Below are positions 47,404 to 56,527 of a DNA stretch of 64,000 nt, one piece after another (within the stretch, counting starts at the first letter, position 1; each line of letters opens with the position of its first letter). The notes under the pieces are model-generated. The model searched no databases, was not told where the DNA came from, and worked only from the letters and a program-made list of their open reading frames with translations. The position numbers were made by a program, and so were the translations under genes. The DNA is from Sphingorhabdus sp. EL138 (GTDB taxonomy: Bacteria > Pseudomonadota > Alphaproteobacteria > Sphingomonadales > Sphingomonadaceae): contig NZ_CAMCWY010000012.1 of assembly GCF_945882965.1 (NCBI RefSeq), positions 1 through 64,000 of the forward strand, given 5' to 3'.

Positions 47404-48042
47404 CTAAACCAACAACCCGCGCATGATGAGGTTAATGGTATGTTCGCGATAGGCGTCGCGCATATTCTCGTCGAAGTCGTCTTGATTGTAACAATGGCGC
47501 AGCACCAACCGTGATGAATAGAAACGGTCGGCTGCGCCTGTTACCGTGAAGTAAAAAAATTGCGGGTCGGTTTTGCGAAACTTACCCGCCTTTATGCCCT
47601 GCGCAATCAGCACTTCGTAGACGTTGGAAATCGGCTTGAGATAAAGTTCCGCAATGCGCGCCGCTTCGGCAGGGGCGCTGTCGCGGACCATGCGCATCAA
47701 CAGGCGGTTGATGTAGGGAAAGGCGTGATAGGTATCGATCACTGCCCCAATATGGATACGCAATTTGTCGGCAGGCGGCATGTCTTTAGCCACCAAAGCG
47801 GAAAGCCTTTGCACGATATTGCCCATGTCGCGATCAAGCAACGCTAGCATCAGGCCGTTTTTATTGCCAAAATAATATTTGACCAGAGCGCTGTTCAGTC
47901 CAGCACGCAGCGACAATTCGGACAGCGACAGGTCAATCGTGTCACCTTCGCGCATGATCTGGCTGGCGGCCTCGATCAATTGATCGCGCGCAGTGCTGCC
48001 ATCGGATGGACCGCTTGCCAGCTTTGGTCCTGTTGTCGCCAT
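47404..48042 (-). CDS. TetR family transcriptional regulator
   Basis: This 212-residue regulator has an N-terminal helix-turn-helix (LSLSELSLRAGLNSALVKYYFGNK, about 38-61) and an all-alpha ligand domain. It is the last gene of the minus-strand acyl-CoA cluster and probably represses it in the absence of an acyl-CoA ligand. That is an inference from position. The gap to the next gene is 27 nt. Confidence 0.9.
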   Translation of the reverse strand: MATTGPKLASGPSDGSTARDQLIEAASQIMREGDTIDLSLSELSLRAGLNSALVKYYFGNKNGLMLALLDRDMGNIVQRLSALVAKDMPPADKLRIHIGAVIDTYHAFPYINRLLMRMVRDSAPAEAARIAELYLKPISNVYEVLIAQGIKAGKFRKTDPQFFYFTVTGAADRFYSSRLVLRHCYNQDDFDENMRDAYREHTINLIMRGLLV

Positions 48043-48068
48043 TGGTGCCTGCTCCCCTTTACATCAGG

Positions 48069-48941
48069 TTAGGTATACACAGGTTCGTCCCACCATGGGA
48101 AGAAGTCAGGCAAGTCTGACGAAACTTTGTCGGGGTAGACCGGACTGCGTTTCTCCAGAAAGCTGGCGATGCCCTCTTTTGCGTCGCCGGATCGCGATCG
48201 GCGGTAAATTGCCCGGCTGTCAATGGCATGCGCGGCCATCGGGTGGTCCGCCGCAGAGAGCCGCCATAACATGGCGCGCGTCAGGGCAATGGATACCGGC
48301 GCAGTATTATCCGCTATCTCCCGCGCCAGCGCCCGCGCCGCTTCCATCAATTCGGTCGGTGCATGGACAGAGCGAACGAGGCCGCCATTCAACGCCTCGA
48401 CTGCATCGAACACCCGGCCCGTCATGCACCATTCCAACGCCTGTTGCATGCCAACCAAGCGCGGCAGGAACCAGCTAGAGGCCGCCTCTGGCACAATCCC
48501 CCGCCGCGCAAAGACAAAGCCGAAGCGCGCAGTGTCGCTCGCCAAACGGAAATCCATCGGCAATTGCATCGTTGCACCAATGCCCACCGCCGCGCCGTTG
48601 ATTGCGCCGATAACAGGCTTTTTGCACTGGAATATCCGCAACGTTAGCCGACCGCCGGAATCGCGCACGCGTTCGTCCGAAAGCGATTCAACCTTCGATC
48701 GGCTGGCGAACACATCGCCGCCTGCGTCCGGTGTAAGGTCCGCACCCGCACAAAAGGCACGTTCACCTGCCCCCGTTAGTATGACCGCACGCACAGCATC
48801 ATCAGCGTCCACCAAATCAAACGCCGCGCACATCTCGTGCATCATCACATTGGTGAAGGCATTCATCTTTTCGGGACGATGCATGGTTATGGTCGCAATG
48901 CCGTCAGCGAAAGCATATTGGATTTGGGTGAACTCGGTCAT
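48069..48941 (-). CDS. Enoyl-CoA hydratase/isomerase (crotonase) family protein
   Basis: This 290-residue crotonase-fold enzyme has GERAFCAGADLTPD (oxyanion hole loop), the second oxyanion region GAAVGIGATMQLPMDFRLAS, and PEAASSWFLPRLVGMQQALE with the catalytic-region Glu. It would hydrate or isomerise an enoyl-CoA. The start at 48941 is 4 nt after the SDR stop, and the longer open frame overlaps that gene. The C-terminal FFPWWDEPVY tail is like long-chain crotonases in sphingomonads. Confidence 0.9.
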   Translation of the reverse strand: MTEFTQIQYAFADGIATITMHRPEKMNAFTNVMMHEMCAAFDLVDADDAVRAVILTGAGERAFCAGADLTPDAGGDVFASRSKVESLSDERVRDSGGRLTLRIFQCKKPVIGAINGAAVGIGATMQLPMDFRLASDTARFGFVFARRGIVPEAASSWFLPRLVGMQQALEWCMTGRVFDAVEALNGGLVRSVHAPTELMEAARALAREIADNTAPVSIALTRAMLWRLSAADHPMAAHAIDSRAIYRRSRSGDAKEGIASFLEKRSPVYPDKVSSDLPDFFPWWDEPVYT

Positions 48942-48945
48942 GCGA

Positions 48946-49728
48946 TCAACGCGGCGCCATACGGATTGCGCCATCGACGCGCACGTCTTCGCCGTTGAAA
49001 TACCCACATTCGATCATCGTCATCGCAACTTGCGCAAATTCATGCGGGTGGCCAAGCCGCTTGGGGAACGGTACGGATGCAGCAAGCGCGTCTTTGACGG
49101 CTTGCGGTGCACCATTCATCAATGGCGTGTTAAAAATGCCCGGCAGAATGGTGTTGATGCGGATGCCTTCGCTCATCAAATCGCGGGCGATGGGCAAGGT
49201 CATGCCGACAACGCCGCCCTTGGATGCGGAATAGGCCGCTTGCCCCATCTGGCCGTCTTCAGCCGCCACCGACGCGGTGTTGACCATCGCGCCACGTTCA
49301 CCATCTTCCATCGGCTCCAGCGTCAACATGCCCGCTGCCGACTTTGCGATGCAGCGGAACGTGCCGACCAGGTTGATCTGAATGATGCGGTCAAAGGCGT
49401 CGAGCGGGAAATGCTTGATCGATCCGTCTTCCTTCGAACGGCTGGCGGTCTTAGCGGCGTTGCCGGTTCCAGCGCAGTTCACCAAGATACGTTCCTGACC
49501 ATGCGCCGCGCGCGCCTTGGCAAAGCCAGCGTCAACGCTTTCGTCGCTGGTTACATTGACGTTGCAAAACACGCCGCCAATCTCTGCAGCCAGAGCTTCG
49601 CCCTTGTCGGCTTGCAAGTCGAAAATCGCGACCCGCACACCCTTTGCCGCGAGCGCCCTTGCGGTAGCTTCACCAAGGCCCGATGCGCCGCCAGTGACAA
49701 CTGCTGCAACTGTTGAATCCAATTTCAT
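48946..49728 (-). CDS. Short-chain dehydrogenase, 3-hydroxyacyl-CoA dehydrogenase type II-like
   Basis: This 260-residue SDR has the NAD-binding VTGGASGLGEATARAL, the NCAG motif and the catalytic YSASKGG (Tyr-x-x-x-Lys). Residues near the N-terminus and the GMTLPIARDLMSEGIRINTILPG block resemble HSD17B10-type enzymes that oxidise 3-hydroxyacyl-CoA. ATG at 49728 follows GGAGAGC. The open frame upstream runs into an inverted repeat and is not coding. Confidence 0.9.
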   Translation of the reverse strand: MKLDSTVAAVVTGGASGLGEATARALAAKGVRVAIFDLQADKGEALAAEIGGVFCNVNVTSDESVDAGFAKARAAHGQERILVNCAGTGNAAKTASRSKEDGSIKHFPLDAFDRIIQINLVGTFRCIAKSAAGMLTLEPMEDGERGAMVNTASVAAEDGQMGQAAYSASKGGVVGMTLPIARDLMSEGIRINTILPGIFNTPLMNGAPQAVKDALAASVPFPKRLGHPHEFAQVAMTMIECGYFNGEDVRVDGAIRMAPR

Positions 49729-49752
49729 TATATGCTCTCCGTTTCTAGTTCT

Positions 49753-49841
49753 GTCATGCTGAACTTGTTTCAGCATCCATCTCTCCGCCGAGACACTCGT
49801 TTGTGTGGTACGATGGACTCTGAAACAAGTTCAGGGTGACG
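49753..49841. repeat. Inverted-repeat element, family B copy 1
   Basis: Arms 49753-49780 and 49813-49841 (core CTGAACTTGTTTCAG) are near-perfect reverse complements, 23 of about 28 positions, separated by about 32 nt. It fills most of the 132-nt gap between the SDR and thiolase genes. A related, more degraded copy lies at 59901-59981. Confidence 0.85.
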
Positions 49842-49859
49842 CTTGTGGATGGTTGCGGA

Positions 49860-51029
49860 CTAAACCCGCTCAATAATCGTGACGTTGGCTTGACCGCCGC
49901 CTTCGCACATCGTTTGCAGGCCATAGCGGCCGCCACTTGCCTCCAGCGCATTCAGTAATGTCGCCATCAACTTCGTTCCCGATGCACCCAGCGGATGGCC
50001 AAGTGCAATTGCGCCGCCATGAACGTTTATCTTCGAACGATCGCCGCCTATATGCTTGAGCCAGGCCAAAGGCACCGGTGCAAAGGCTTCATTTACCTCA
50101 TACAAGTCAATGTCGGATATTTTCATGCCCGAACGCTGAAACGCGCGGTCGGTTGCGAACAATGGTTCTTCCAGCATGATGACCGGGTCACCCGCCGTCA
50201 CGGTCAGGTTAACGATCCGCGCGCGCGGGGTCAGGCCATGTTCTTTCAACGCCTTTTCGGATACGATCAGAACCGCCGATGCGCCGTCGCAAATCTGGCT
50301 GGCGTTAGCGGCGGTAATGCTTCCGCCTTCCTGAAGCAATTTGACGCCGGACAGGCTTTCAAAGGTCGCGTCATAGCGGATGCCTTCGTCGCTATTGTGG
50401 ATGATCTTGCCCTCTGGCGTATCGACTTCCATGCCGACGATTTCATTGACAAATGCACCGCTTTGCGAGGCCGCAATTGCCTTTTGATGCGATTCCAACG
50501 CGAACTGGTCGAGGTCTTCGCGGGTAAAGCCATATTTTTTGACCAGCATTTCAGCGCCCATGAACTGGCTGAACATGATGCCGGGATAGGCCTCTTCCAA
50601 ACGCGGGCTTTTGTACGTGCCCATGCCTTCTTTTTTGAACAGCATGGATGTCGACCCCATTGGCACGCGCGTCATGCTTTCGATACCAGCGGCAAGCACA
50701 ATGTCCTGCGTGCCTGACATGACGCCTTGGGCGGCGAACATCATCGACTGCTGTGATGATCCGCACTGACGGTCAATGCTAACCGAAGGGATGGAATTGG
50801 GAAGCCGCGACGCAAGCACGATGTTGCGACCCACGTCGCCCGCTTGCTCGCCACCCTGCATGACGCAACCCATTATGACGTCTTCGATCGCCGCAGGGTC
50901 GAAATCATTACGGTCGGCAATAGAATCAAGAACCGCAGCGCCCAAATCTACCGGATGCACACCGGCAAGCTTGCCGCCACGGCGGCCACCAGCGGTACGG
51001 ACCGCATCCACAATATAGGCGTCTGCCAT
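49860..51029 (-). CDS. Acetyl-CoA C-acyltransferase (thiolase)
   Basis: This 389-residue thiolase has all catalytic residues: nucleophile Cys89 in RQCGSSQQS, His in GGAIALGHPLGASG, and the second Cys in CEGGGQANV. It cleaves 3-ketoacyl-CoA to acetyl-CoA and a shorter acyl-CoA. ATG 51029 is preceded by CAGGAGA. It contrasts with the Cys-less thiolase-fold protein at 44613-46106. Confidence 0.94.
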   Translation of the reverse strand: MADAYIVDAVRTAGGRRGGKLAGVHPVDLGAAVLDSIADRNDFDPAAIEDVIMGCVMQGGEQAGDVGRNIVLASRLPNSIPSVSIDRQCGSSQQSMMFAAQGVMSGTQDIVLAAGIESMTRVPMGSTSMLFKKEGMGTYKSPRLEEAYPGIMFSQFMGAEMLVKKYGFTREDLDQFALESHQKAIAASQSGAFVNEIVGMEVDTPEGKIIHNSDEGIRYDATFESLSGVKLLQEGGSITAANASQICDGASAVLIVSEKALKEHGLTPRARIVNLTVTAGDPVIMLEEPLFATDRAFQRSGMKISDIDLYEVNEAFAPVPLAWLKHIGGDRSKINVHGGAIALGHPLGASGTKLMATLLNALEASGGRYGLQTMCEGGGQANVTIIERV

Positions 51030-51101
51030 AGTCACTCTCCTGTTGTTTGAAATTTAATCAGACGATTAAACTTTGAAGGGGGAGAGTCAAGTTCGGATTG
51101 T

Positions 51102-51234
51102 TCTCCCCATCGACTTGCGATGGGGAGGTGGCGCACTGACGCAACGCGGAAGTGTGACGGAGGGGACTTTGGCGTTCACGGCCCCTCCACCACCCTTCGG
51201 GTGGTCCCCCTCCCCATCGCAAGTCGATGGAGAG
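51102..51234. repeat. Complex inverted-repeat element, family C (MITE-like)
   Basis: Outer arms TCTCCCCATCGACTTGCGAT (from 51102) and its complement at 51209-51233 pair with a 2-nt difference. Inside lie GAGGGGAC/GCCCCTC and ACCACCC-TTCGG-GTGGT hairpins. The 133-bp element fills the gap between the thiolase and aldehyde dehydrogenase genes. No coding or target duplication is evident. Confidence 0.85.
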
Positions 51235-51243
51235 GATTTGGGT

Positions 51244-52665
51244 TTAAGCCGCCTCGCGCGCTATCGTGATTACTTGCGGATAGGTGAACTCAAGCAAGCC
51301 TTCCTCGCCCAATTCCGCACCAAAGCCTGACTGTTTATGCCCGGCGAAGGGCGCGTTGGGGGCAAGATGCATGGACTCGTTAATCCAGACAGTTCCTGTC
51401 TCCAATTGCTCGGCGACTTCGACCGCAGCCTCTGGGTTGCTGGTCCAGATAGAGCCGGCCAGTCCATAATCCGACGCGTTGGCGCGGCTGATGACTTCAT
51501 TGATCGTTGAAAATTTCATCAACGGCATCACGGGGCCAAATTGCTCCTCGGCCACAATTCGCGCATCTTCGGGCGGATTATCAAGCACGGTGACAGGCAC
51601 AAAATAGCCGGGGATAGATGAGTCATGATCGCCGCCGGCGAGGAATTTATAGCCCTTGTCCTTTGCGTCCTGAATGAGTTCAAGCACGCGCTTATATTGC
51701 GGCTTGTTCTGAATGGGACCAATGGCAGTGCCCTGCTCAGCGCCATCGCCAACCTTGACCGCCTTTGCATAAGCCGCAATCGCGCCCGACAATTCGTCAT
51801 AGATATCTTCGTGAATGTAGATGCGCTTGGCCGCGATGCAGACTTGGCCTGCATTGTAGAAGCTCGCCCAAAACAGCTTTTCAGCCACCTTGCCCACATC
51901 AGCATCGGGTAAAACAATCGCGGCGTCATTACCGCCCAATTCAAGCGTGATGCGCTTCAGGTCCTTCGATGCCGATTCCATCACGCGTTTGCCCGTGGCG
52001 GTCGAGCCAGTGAAGGTTATCTTGTCAATGTCCGGGTGCGCTGTCAGCAATGGTCCAAGCGCATCGCCGCCTGTGATGATGTTAAGCACGCCCGGCGGGA
52101 ATATGCCTGCCACCAGTTCCGCCAAACGCAAGGTTGCCAGCGGCGTGAACGGCGATGGCTTTAGCACCATCGTGCAGCCCGACAATAACGCAGGCACAAT
52201 CTTCTGGATTGCCATCAACACGGGGAAGTTCCACGGCACGATGCCGCCAACCACGCCAACGGGAACGCGGCGGGTGCGGCTGAGGCGCTTGTCGCTGTCT
52301 TCGGTAATTTTCTCTTCCAAATTCAACATCGGCAAAGCGCGGGTCATGCCAACGCAGCCAGCGATTTCGCTGCCCGCCTGCATATGCGGCTTGCCTTGCT
52401 CAGACGTGAGCAAGCGCATCAGCTCATCGCTGTTCGCCTTGATGACATCAGCCATTTTGGCGAACAAGGCGCGGCGTTCTTCGACGCTCGTTTTCTTCCA
52501 AGTCTGAAACGCAGCGCGCGCAGCTGCAACCGCCTTGTCGAGATCCGCCTGACCGCAATCGGGCACTTGGCCAATGACCTGTTCGGTCGCGGGGTTTACA
52601 ACATCAATCCACTGGCCATTATCCACCAGTTCGCCGTTGATCAGATTTTTATATTTCGTGGTCAT
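51244..52665 (-). CDS. Aldehyde dehydrogenase family protein
   Basis: This 473-residue NAD(P) aldehyde dehydrogenase has Asn in PWNFP, general base in LELGGNDAA and the catalytic Cys in GQVCIAAKRIYIHED. It probably oxidises a fatty or terpenoid aldehyde to the acid that the neighbouring ligase activates. AGGAGATAGAC precedes the start. It lies 35 nt after the acyl-CoA ligase gene. Confidence 0.92.
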   Translation of the reverse strand: MTTKYKNLINGELVDNGQWIDVVNPATEQVIGQVPDCGQADLDKAVAAARAAFQTWKKTSVEERRALFAKMADVIKANSDELMRLLTSEQGKPHMQAGSEIAGCVGMTRALPMLNLEEKITEDSDKRLSRTRRVPVGVVGGIVPWNFPVLMAIQKIVPALLSGCTMVLKPSPFTPLATLRLAELVAGIFPPGVLNIITGGDALGPLLTAHPDIDKITFTGSTATGKRVMESASKDLKRITLELGGNDAAIVLPDADVGKVAEKLFWASFYNAGQVCIAAKRIYIHEDIYDELSGAIAAYAKAVKVGDGAEQGTAIGPIQNKPQYKRVLELIQDAKDKGYKFLAGGDHDSSIPGYFVPVTVLDNPPEDARIVAEEQFGPVMPLMKFSTINEVISRANASDYGLAGSIWTSNPEAAVEVAEQLETGTVWINESMHLAPNAPFAGHKQSGFGAELGEEGLLEFTYPQVITIAREAA

Positions 52666-52700
52666 TGTCTATCTCCTGATGAGTCTGTGGCGTTATAGCC

Positions 52701-54236
52701 TTAAGTTTTTGGCTTGTCCTGCTTTGCCCAATATTCATCGCGCAGCAGGCGTTTGTATAATTTTCCGGTGTCATGGCGGGGAAGCTCTTCGCGAAAATCG
52801 ATCCGGCGCGGGATTTTGACACCCGACAATTTTTCACGTGCGTAGGCGGCGAGTTCGGCGCGAAAATCATCGCCCGCGTCGGCCATATCAAGCGGCTGCA
52901 CCACGGCAATAACCTCTTCCCCCATCTCGTCATGCGGACCTCCAATGACGGCGACGTCGCGCACGCGGGGATGCGTGACCAAGTGGTTTTCGATCTCTTG
53001 CGGATAGATGTTCACCCCGCCCGAAATGATCATGAAGCTTTTACGGTCGGTGAGGTATAAATACCCTTCCTCATCCAACCTGCCAACATCACCAAGCGTG
53101 GTCCAGCCGTGTTTATTGGTCGCGCCCTTGGTTTTTTCAGGATCATTATGGTAGCTGAACGATGCCGCGCTTTCGAAGAACACGGTGCCTTCTTGGCCAA
53201 CGGGAACATCGTCGCCATTATCGTCGCAGATGTGCATTGTGGCGTTCAGCGCGCGACCCACTGATCCCTTGTGCGTTAGCCACTCCTCGCTGGAGATGAA
53301 GGTTATTCCCTGCCCCTCGGTCCCGGCATAATATTCCCGCAATACAGGGCCCCACCAGTCAATCATCGCCTCCTTAATGGGAATGGGACATGGCGCGGCG
53401 GCATGGACGGCTGTTTCCAAGCTGGAAACATCATATTTGGCGCGCACATCTTCGGGCAGCTTCAGCATACGGGCAAAATGCGTTGGCACCCATTGGCTGG
53501 CGGTTATTTTATATGTCTCAATGGCCGCGAGCGCCGCTTCGGGGTCGAACTTCTCCATCACCACCACCGTGCCGCCAAGCCTGTGTACCGCGGCACACCA
53601 GCGCAACGGCGCAGCATGGTAAAGCGGCGCTGGCGACAAATAGATGCTGTCACCCGAAAATTTGAACGCCATCGTGGCAAGGCCAGCAAGCACATTGGGT
53701 GCGGCAATATCGGCGTCTTCGGGCAGCGGAAAGCGAATGCCCTTCGGTTGTCCCGTCGTGCCGGAACTGTACAACATGTCGGTGCCAGCGCGCTCATCGG
53801 CGATGGGCGTGATGGGCATATCGGCAACCGCATCGGCGTAATTCTGCCATCCGGCATGTGCGCCGCCGAGGATGAAACGCGTCACCGGGCTTTCAATCTG
53901 ACCCAGTGCTGCGCCAAGATAAGGCGAGGCAAACAGTGCCTTCGACCCGCTGTCCTTCAAGATATAATCGATTTCGGAGGCGGTCAGATGGCAACTAATG
54001 GCGACATAGATCAGCCCCGCGCGTTGCGCACCCCAAACAAGGTCGAAAAACTCGGCACGGTTTTCGAGGCAAATTGCCACCGTATCGCCATGCTGAAGCC
54101 CTAAACTGCGGAACAAATGCGCGCACCGGTTAGAACGCTCATCCAGTTGCTTGTATGATATGGTCTCACGCGAGCCCGCCATGATGACCGCTGGTTTGTC
54201 GGGGTTGGCTAAAGCGTGAACGACGGGGTGACCCAT
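52701..54236 (-). CDS. Acyl-CoA synthetase (AMP-forming)
   Basis: This 511-residue adenylate-forming ligase has the P-loop LYSSGTTGQPKGI (about 163-175), the A5-like YAGTEGQGITF, the A7/A8 region GDVGRLDEEGYLYLTDRKSFMIISGGVNIYP and the terminal catalytic Lys in RHDTGKLYKRLLRD. It converts a carboxylic acid, ATP and CoA to acyl-CoA. The ATG at 54236 directly follows the crotonase stop (1-nt gap), so the two are coupled. Substrate not predictable; probably medium- or branched-chain. Confidence 0.93.
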   Translation of the reverse strand: MGHPVVHALANPDKPAVIMAGSRETISYKQLDERSNRCAHLFRSLGLQHGDTVAICLENRAEFFDLVWGAQRAGLIYVAISCHLTASEIDYILKDSGSKALFASPYLGAALGQIESPVTRFILGGAHAGWQNYADAVADMPITPIADERAGTDMLYSSGTTGQPKGIRFPLPEDADIAAPNVLAGLATMAFKFSGDSIYLSPAPLYHAAPLRWCAAVHRLGGTVVVMEKFDPEAALAAIETYKITASQWVPTHFARMLKLPEDVRAKYDVSSLETAVHAAAPCPIPIKEAMIDWWGPVLREYYAGTEGQGITFISSEEWLTHKGSVGRALNATMHICDDNGDDVPVGQEGTVFFESAASFSYHNDPEKTKGATNKHGWTTLGDVGRLDEEGYLYLTDRKSFMIISGGVNIYPQEIENHLVTHPRVRDVAVIGGPHDEMGEEVIAVVQPLDMADAGDDFRAELAAYAREKLSGVKIPRRIDFREELPRHDTGKLYKRLLRDEYWAKQDKPKT

Positions 54237-54237
54237 G

Positions 54238-54996
54238 TTATTCGCCCTGCCAGTTTGGTTTGCGTTTTTCGGCAAAGGCAAGTGCACCCTCACGTGAGTC
54301 CTTCGACATAAAAACAGGCGCGCAAATCTCGTTCTGTTTCTTCCACATCTCCGTGGAGTTCCAGTCAGGTCGCTCATTGATCACGCGCTTCGTCGCAATC
54401 AGTGCCAACGGACCATTCGCGGCTACCTTCAAAGCAAGCTCAAGCGCGGCGTCGATAGCGGCGCCATCGGTCACGCGATTGACAAAGCCCACCTCATACG
54501 CCCGCTGCGCCGAGATAAAATCACCCGTCAGCGCAAGTTCCATCGCCATACGTTTGCCGATAATCGATGGCAGCGTCAGCAAGCCTCCTGCGGCCGCGAC
54601 AAGGCTGCGCTTGACCTCGGGGATACCAAGCTGCGCCTTGTCATTGGCCACCAAAAGGTCGCAAGCAATCGCGATTTCCATGCCGCCTGCAAGGGCATAG
54701 CCCTCCACTGCGCCAATTAACGGCTTGGCGGGTGGAGATTCGATAAAGCCTGCAAAACCCTTGCCCTTGATGCTCGGCAGCTCACCGCGCAGAAACGCCT
54801 TAAGGTCCATGCCAGAACAGAAAGTCCCGCCCGCGCCAGTGATGATGCCCGCGTTCAGGCTTTTGTCGCTATCCAGCTGCTCCATGGCCGCAGCAATACC
54901 TTGCGCGACCGCCTGGTTGACCGCGTTCTTCGCCTCGGGCCTGTTGATGGTGATGATCAGGACGCCATCTTGGGCTTGGGTTAGGACTTCGGACAT
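54238..54996 (-). CDS. Enoyl-CoA hydratase family protein
   Basis: This 252-residue crotonase has GAGGTFCSGMDLKAFLRGE (oxyanion loop), GAVEGYALAGGMEIAIACDLLVA (second loop), PEVKRSLVAAAGGLLTLP and C-terminal MSKDSREGALAFAEKRKPNWQG. It would act on an enoyl-CoA in the same pathway as the dehydrogenase upstream. TAGGAGAG lies before the start. Confidence 0.92.
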   Translation of the reverse strand: MSEVLTQAQDGVLIITINRPEAKNAVNQAVAQGIAAAMEQLDSDKSLNAGIITGAGGTFCSGMDLKAFLRGELPSIKGKGFAGFIESPPAKPLIGAVEGYALAGGMEIAIACDLLVANDKAQLGIPEVKRSLVAAAGGLLTLPSIIGKRMAMELALTGDFISAQRAYEVGFVNRVTDGAAIDAALELALKVAANGPLALIATKRVINERPDWNSTEMWKKQNEICAPVFMSKDSREGALAFAEKRKPNWQGE

Positions 54997-55021
54997 TTAC
55001 ACTCTCCTAGAAAATAATAGT

Positions 55022-55102
55022 AGCCCTGAACTCCGTCGAAGGGCGCTTGTAAGGCAATGGCTGAGCCCGGCGGTGAAGCGCCCTTCGACAGGCTCAGGGC
55101 TT
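55022..55102. repeat. Inverted-repeat element, family D
   Basis: Arms AGCCCTGAACTCCGTCGAAG... (55022-55048) and its near complement at 55076-55102 (containing CGCCCTTCGACAGGCTCAGG) pair over about 26 nt with a few mismatches. It fills the gap between the crotonase and acyl-CoA dehydrogenase genes. This kind of sequence is familiar from proteobacterial intergenic repeats; exact family not verified. Confidence 0.85.
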
Positions 55103-55118
55103 CGGTATTACATATCGC

Positions 55119-56330
55119 TCAACGCCCCTTGGGCAGGCCAAGCACATGTTCGCCGATGATATTCTTCTGTATCTGGCTCGTGCCTCCGCCAATTGTTGCG
55201 GAAAAGCTGTTCAAATAGGACCGATGCCAATAGCCGTCATCGACCGCGTTTTCATCGCCAACATAATAGCCAGCGCGCGTGCCCTGAAACTGCAACGAGA
55301 ACTCAGTCAATTCCCGCACCAATTCGGTCCGCGCCAGCTTGTTCATCAACGCAAGCCCCATCGGGCGGTCACTGGTAAGCGGAGCCATGCGGCGGCGTTG
55401 GTTGTTCAGGTTCAGCGCCTGAATCTCAATCATATAATCGACCAGCCTGTCGCGCATGACGGGATCATCCAGCACTGGCCTACCACCGCGCTTGGCCGAA
55501 CGCGCCATATCGACGACGCCCATTACGTCCATTTCCTTGACGAAATAGCCGCCGACCGGATTCACCTTTGCGCCGCGTTCATATTCGAGCGTCTTCATTG
55601 CGACCATCCAGCCTTGCCCTTCTTCGCCGACAAGGCCCGATGCCGGAATGCGTGCATCCGTGAAAAAGCATTGGGTGAAACCATATTCGCCAGTGAGTTT
55701 CTTCAATCGCCGTGTTTCAACGCCGGGAATTTTCATGGGCGCAAGGAAGAAGGAAAGCCCGGCATATTTGCTTGGCCCGTCATTCGATGTGCGCGCGAGC
55801 AAGATCATATAATCGGCGCGATCGCCCAAGGATGTCCAGATTTTGGACCCATTGATGACATATTCGTCGTCATCCCGCACTGCCTTGGTCTGCGCGCTGC
55901 CAAGGTCAGAGCCATGCTCCGGTTCCGAAAAGCCCTGACACCAGATTTCTTCTGCGGACAGCATGGGTTTAATGAAGCGACGCTTGTCCTCTTCGCGGCC
56001 GATATCGAGCAGCAAGGGCCCTGTCCAGCCATTGGCAATCGCGTTGAGCATGATCGGCGCATCATGGCTTTTCATGATCCGCGTGGCGATCCGCTGATAT
56101 TCGGGATGCATGCCATAGCCGCCATATTCGGTTGGCCAAGACATGCCGAAATAGCCCGCCTCGTAAACCTTGCGTTGCCAATTACGCAGGAAATCAAACT
56201 GCTGATCGGTCGACACTTCCATGAAGGTCAGCGGCAACATAAAGCCCGGATCGCGGACCGTATTTTCGGCAAACCATGCGTCACATTGCTTTTCGAAACG
56301 GCTAAGTTCTTCGGGGCTTGGTGTGCTCAT
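55119..56330 (-). CDS. Acyl-CoA dehydrogenase family protein
   Basis: This 403-residue FAD-dependent acyl-CoA dehydrogenase has CQGFSEPEHGSDLGSAQTKA (FAD/substrate loop), NGSKIWTSLGDRADYMILLART and the C-terminal NSFSATIGGGTSQIQKNIIGE (FAD-binding end). It performs the first oxidation of the beta-oxidation-like pathway. Start at 56330 fits the family. The longer frame to 56474 passes through an inverted repeat and is not coding. Confidence 0.93.
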   Translation of the reverse strand: MSTPSPEELSRFEKQCDAWFAENTVRDPGFMLPLTFMEVSTDQQFDFLRNWQRKVYEAGYFGMSWPTEYGGYGMHPEYQRIATRIMKSHDAPIMLNAIANGWTGPLLLDIGREEDKRRFIKPMLSAEEIWCQGFSEPEHGSDLGSAQTKAVRDDDEYVINGSKIWTSLGDRADYMILLARTSNDGPSKYAGLSFFLAPMKIPGVETRRLKKLTGEYGFTQCFFTDARIPASGLVGEEGQGWMVAMKTLEYERGAKVNPVGGYFVKEMDVMGVVDMARSAKRGGRPVLDDPVMRDRLVDYMIEIQALNLNNQRRRMAPLTSDRPMGLALMNKLARTELVRELTEFSLQFQGTRAGYYVGDENAVDDGYWHRSYLNSFSATIGGGTSQIQKNIIGEHVLGLPKGR

Positions 56331-56403
56331 GGGCTGATTCCTCTCTCCGCAGTTAATTGCGCGATTAAATCGAGGATTGCAAGACCTGTGCGGATGCGGC
56401 GTA

Positions 56404-56476
56404 AAATGTTTTGGTGTGCCGCCTTTCAGGCGTCGCAAGACGCAAAGGCACAAAGAGGCGTTAAGGCAAAACATTT
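56404..56476. repeat. Inverted-repeat element, family E
   Basis: Outer arms AAATGTTTTG (56404-56413) and CAAAACATTT (56467-56476) are perfect complements. The inside contains CGTCGCAAGACGCAAAGGCA-type sequence with partial self-complementarity. It lies between the acyl-CoA dehydrogenase start and the COG3146 gene. Confidence 0.7.
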
Positions 56477-56527
56477 GCGGCTTGTCTCCTTAAGGTCTTA
56501 CAAGCCTAAACGGGTTACCCAGAATCT

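Noticed and set aside
48223-49716. 497-codon open frame antisense to the crotonase and SDR genes
   Set aside because: Spans two genes and their junction in antisense with no recognisable motif; shadow frame.
49753-56476. CRISPR array or transposon made of the inverted repeats
   Set aside because: The repeats are different families, not evenly spaced, and have no spacer pattern or transposase.
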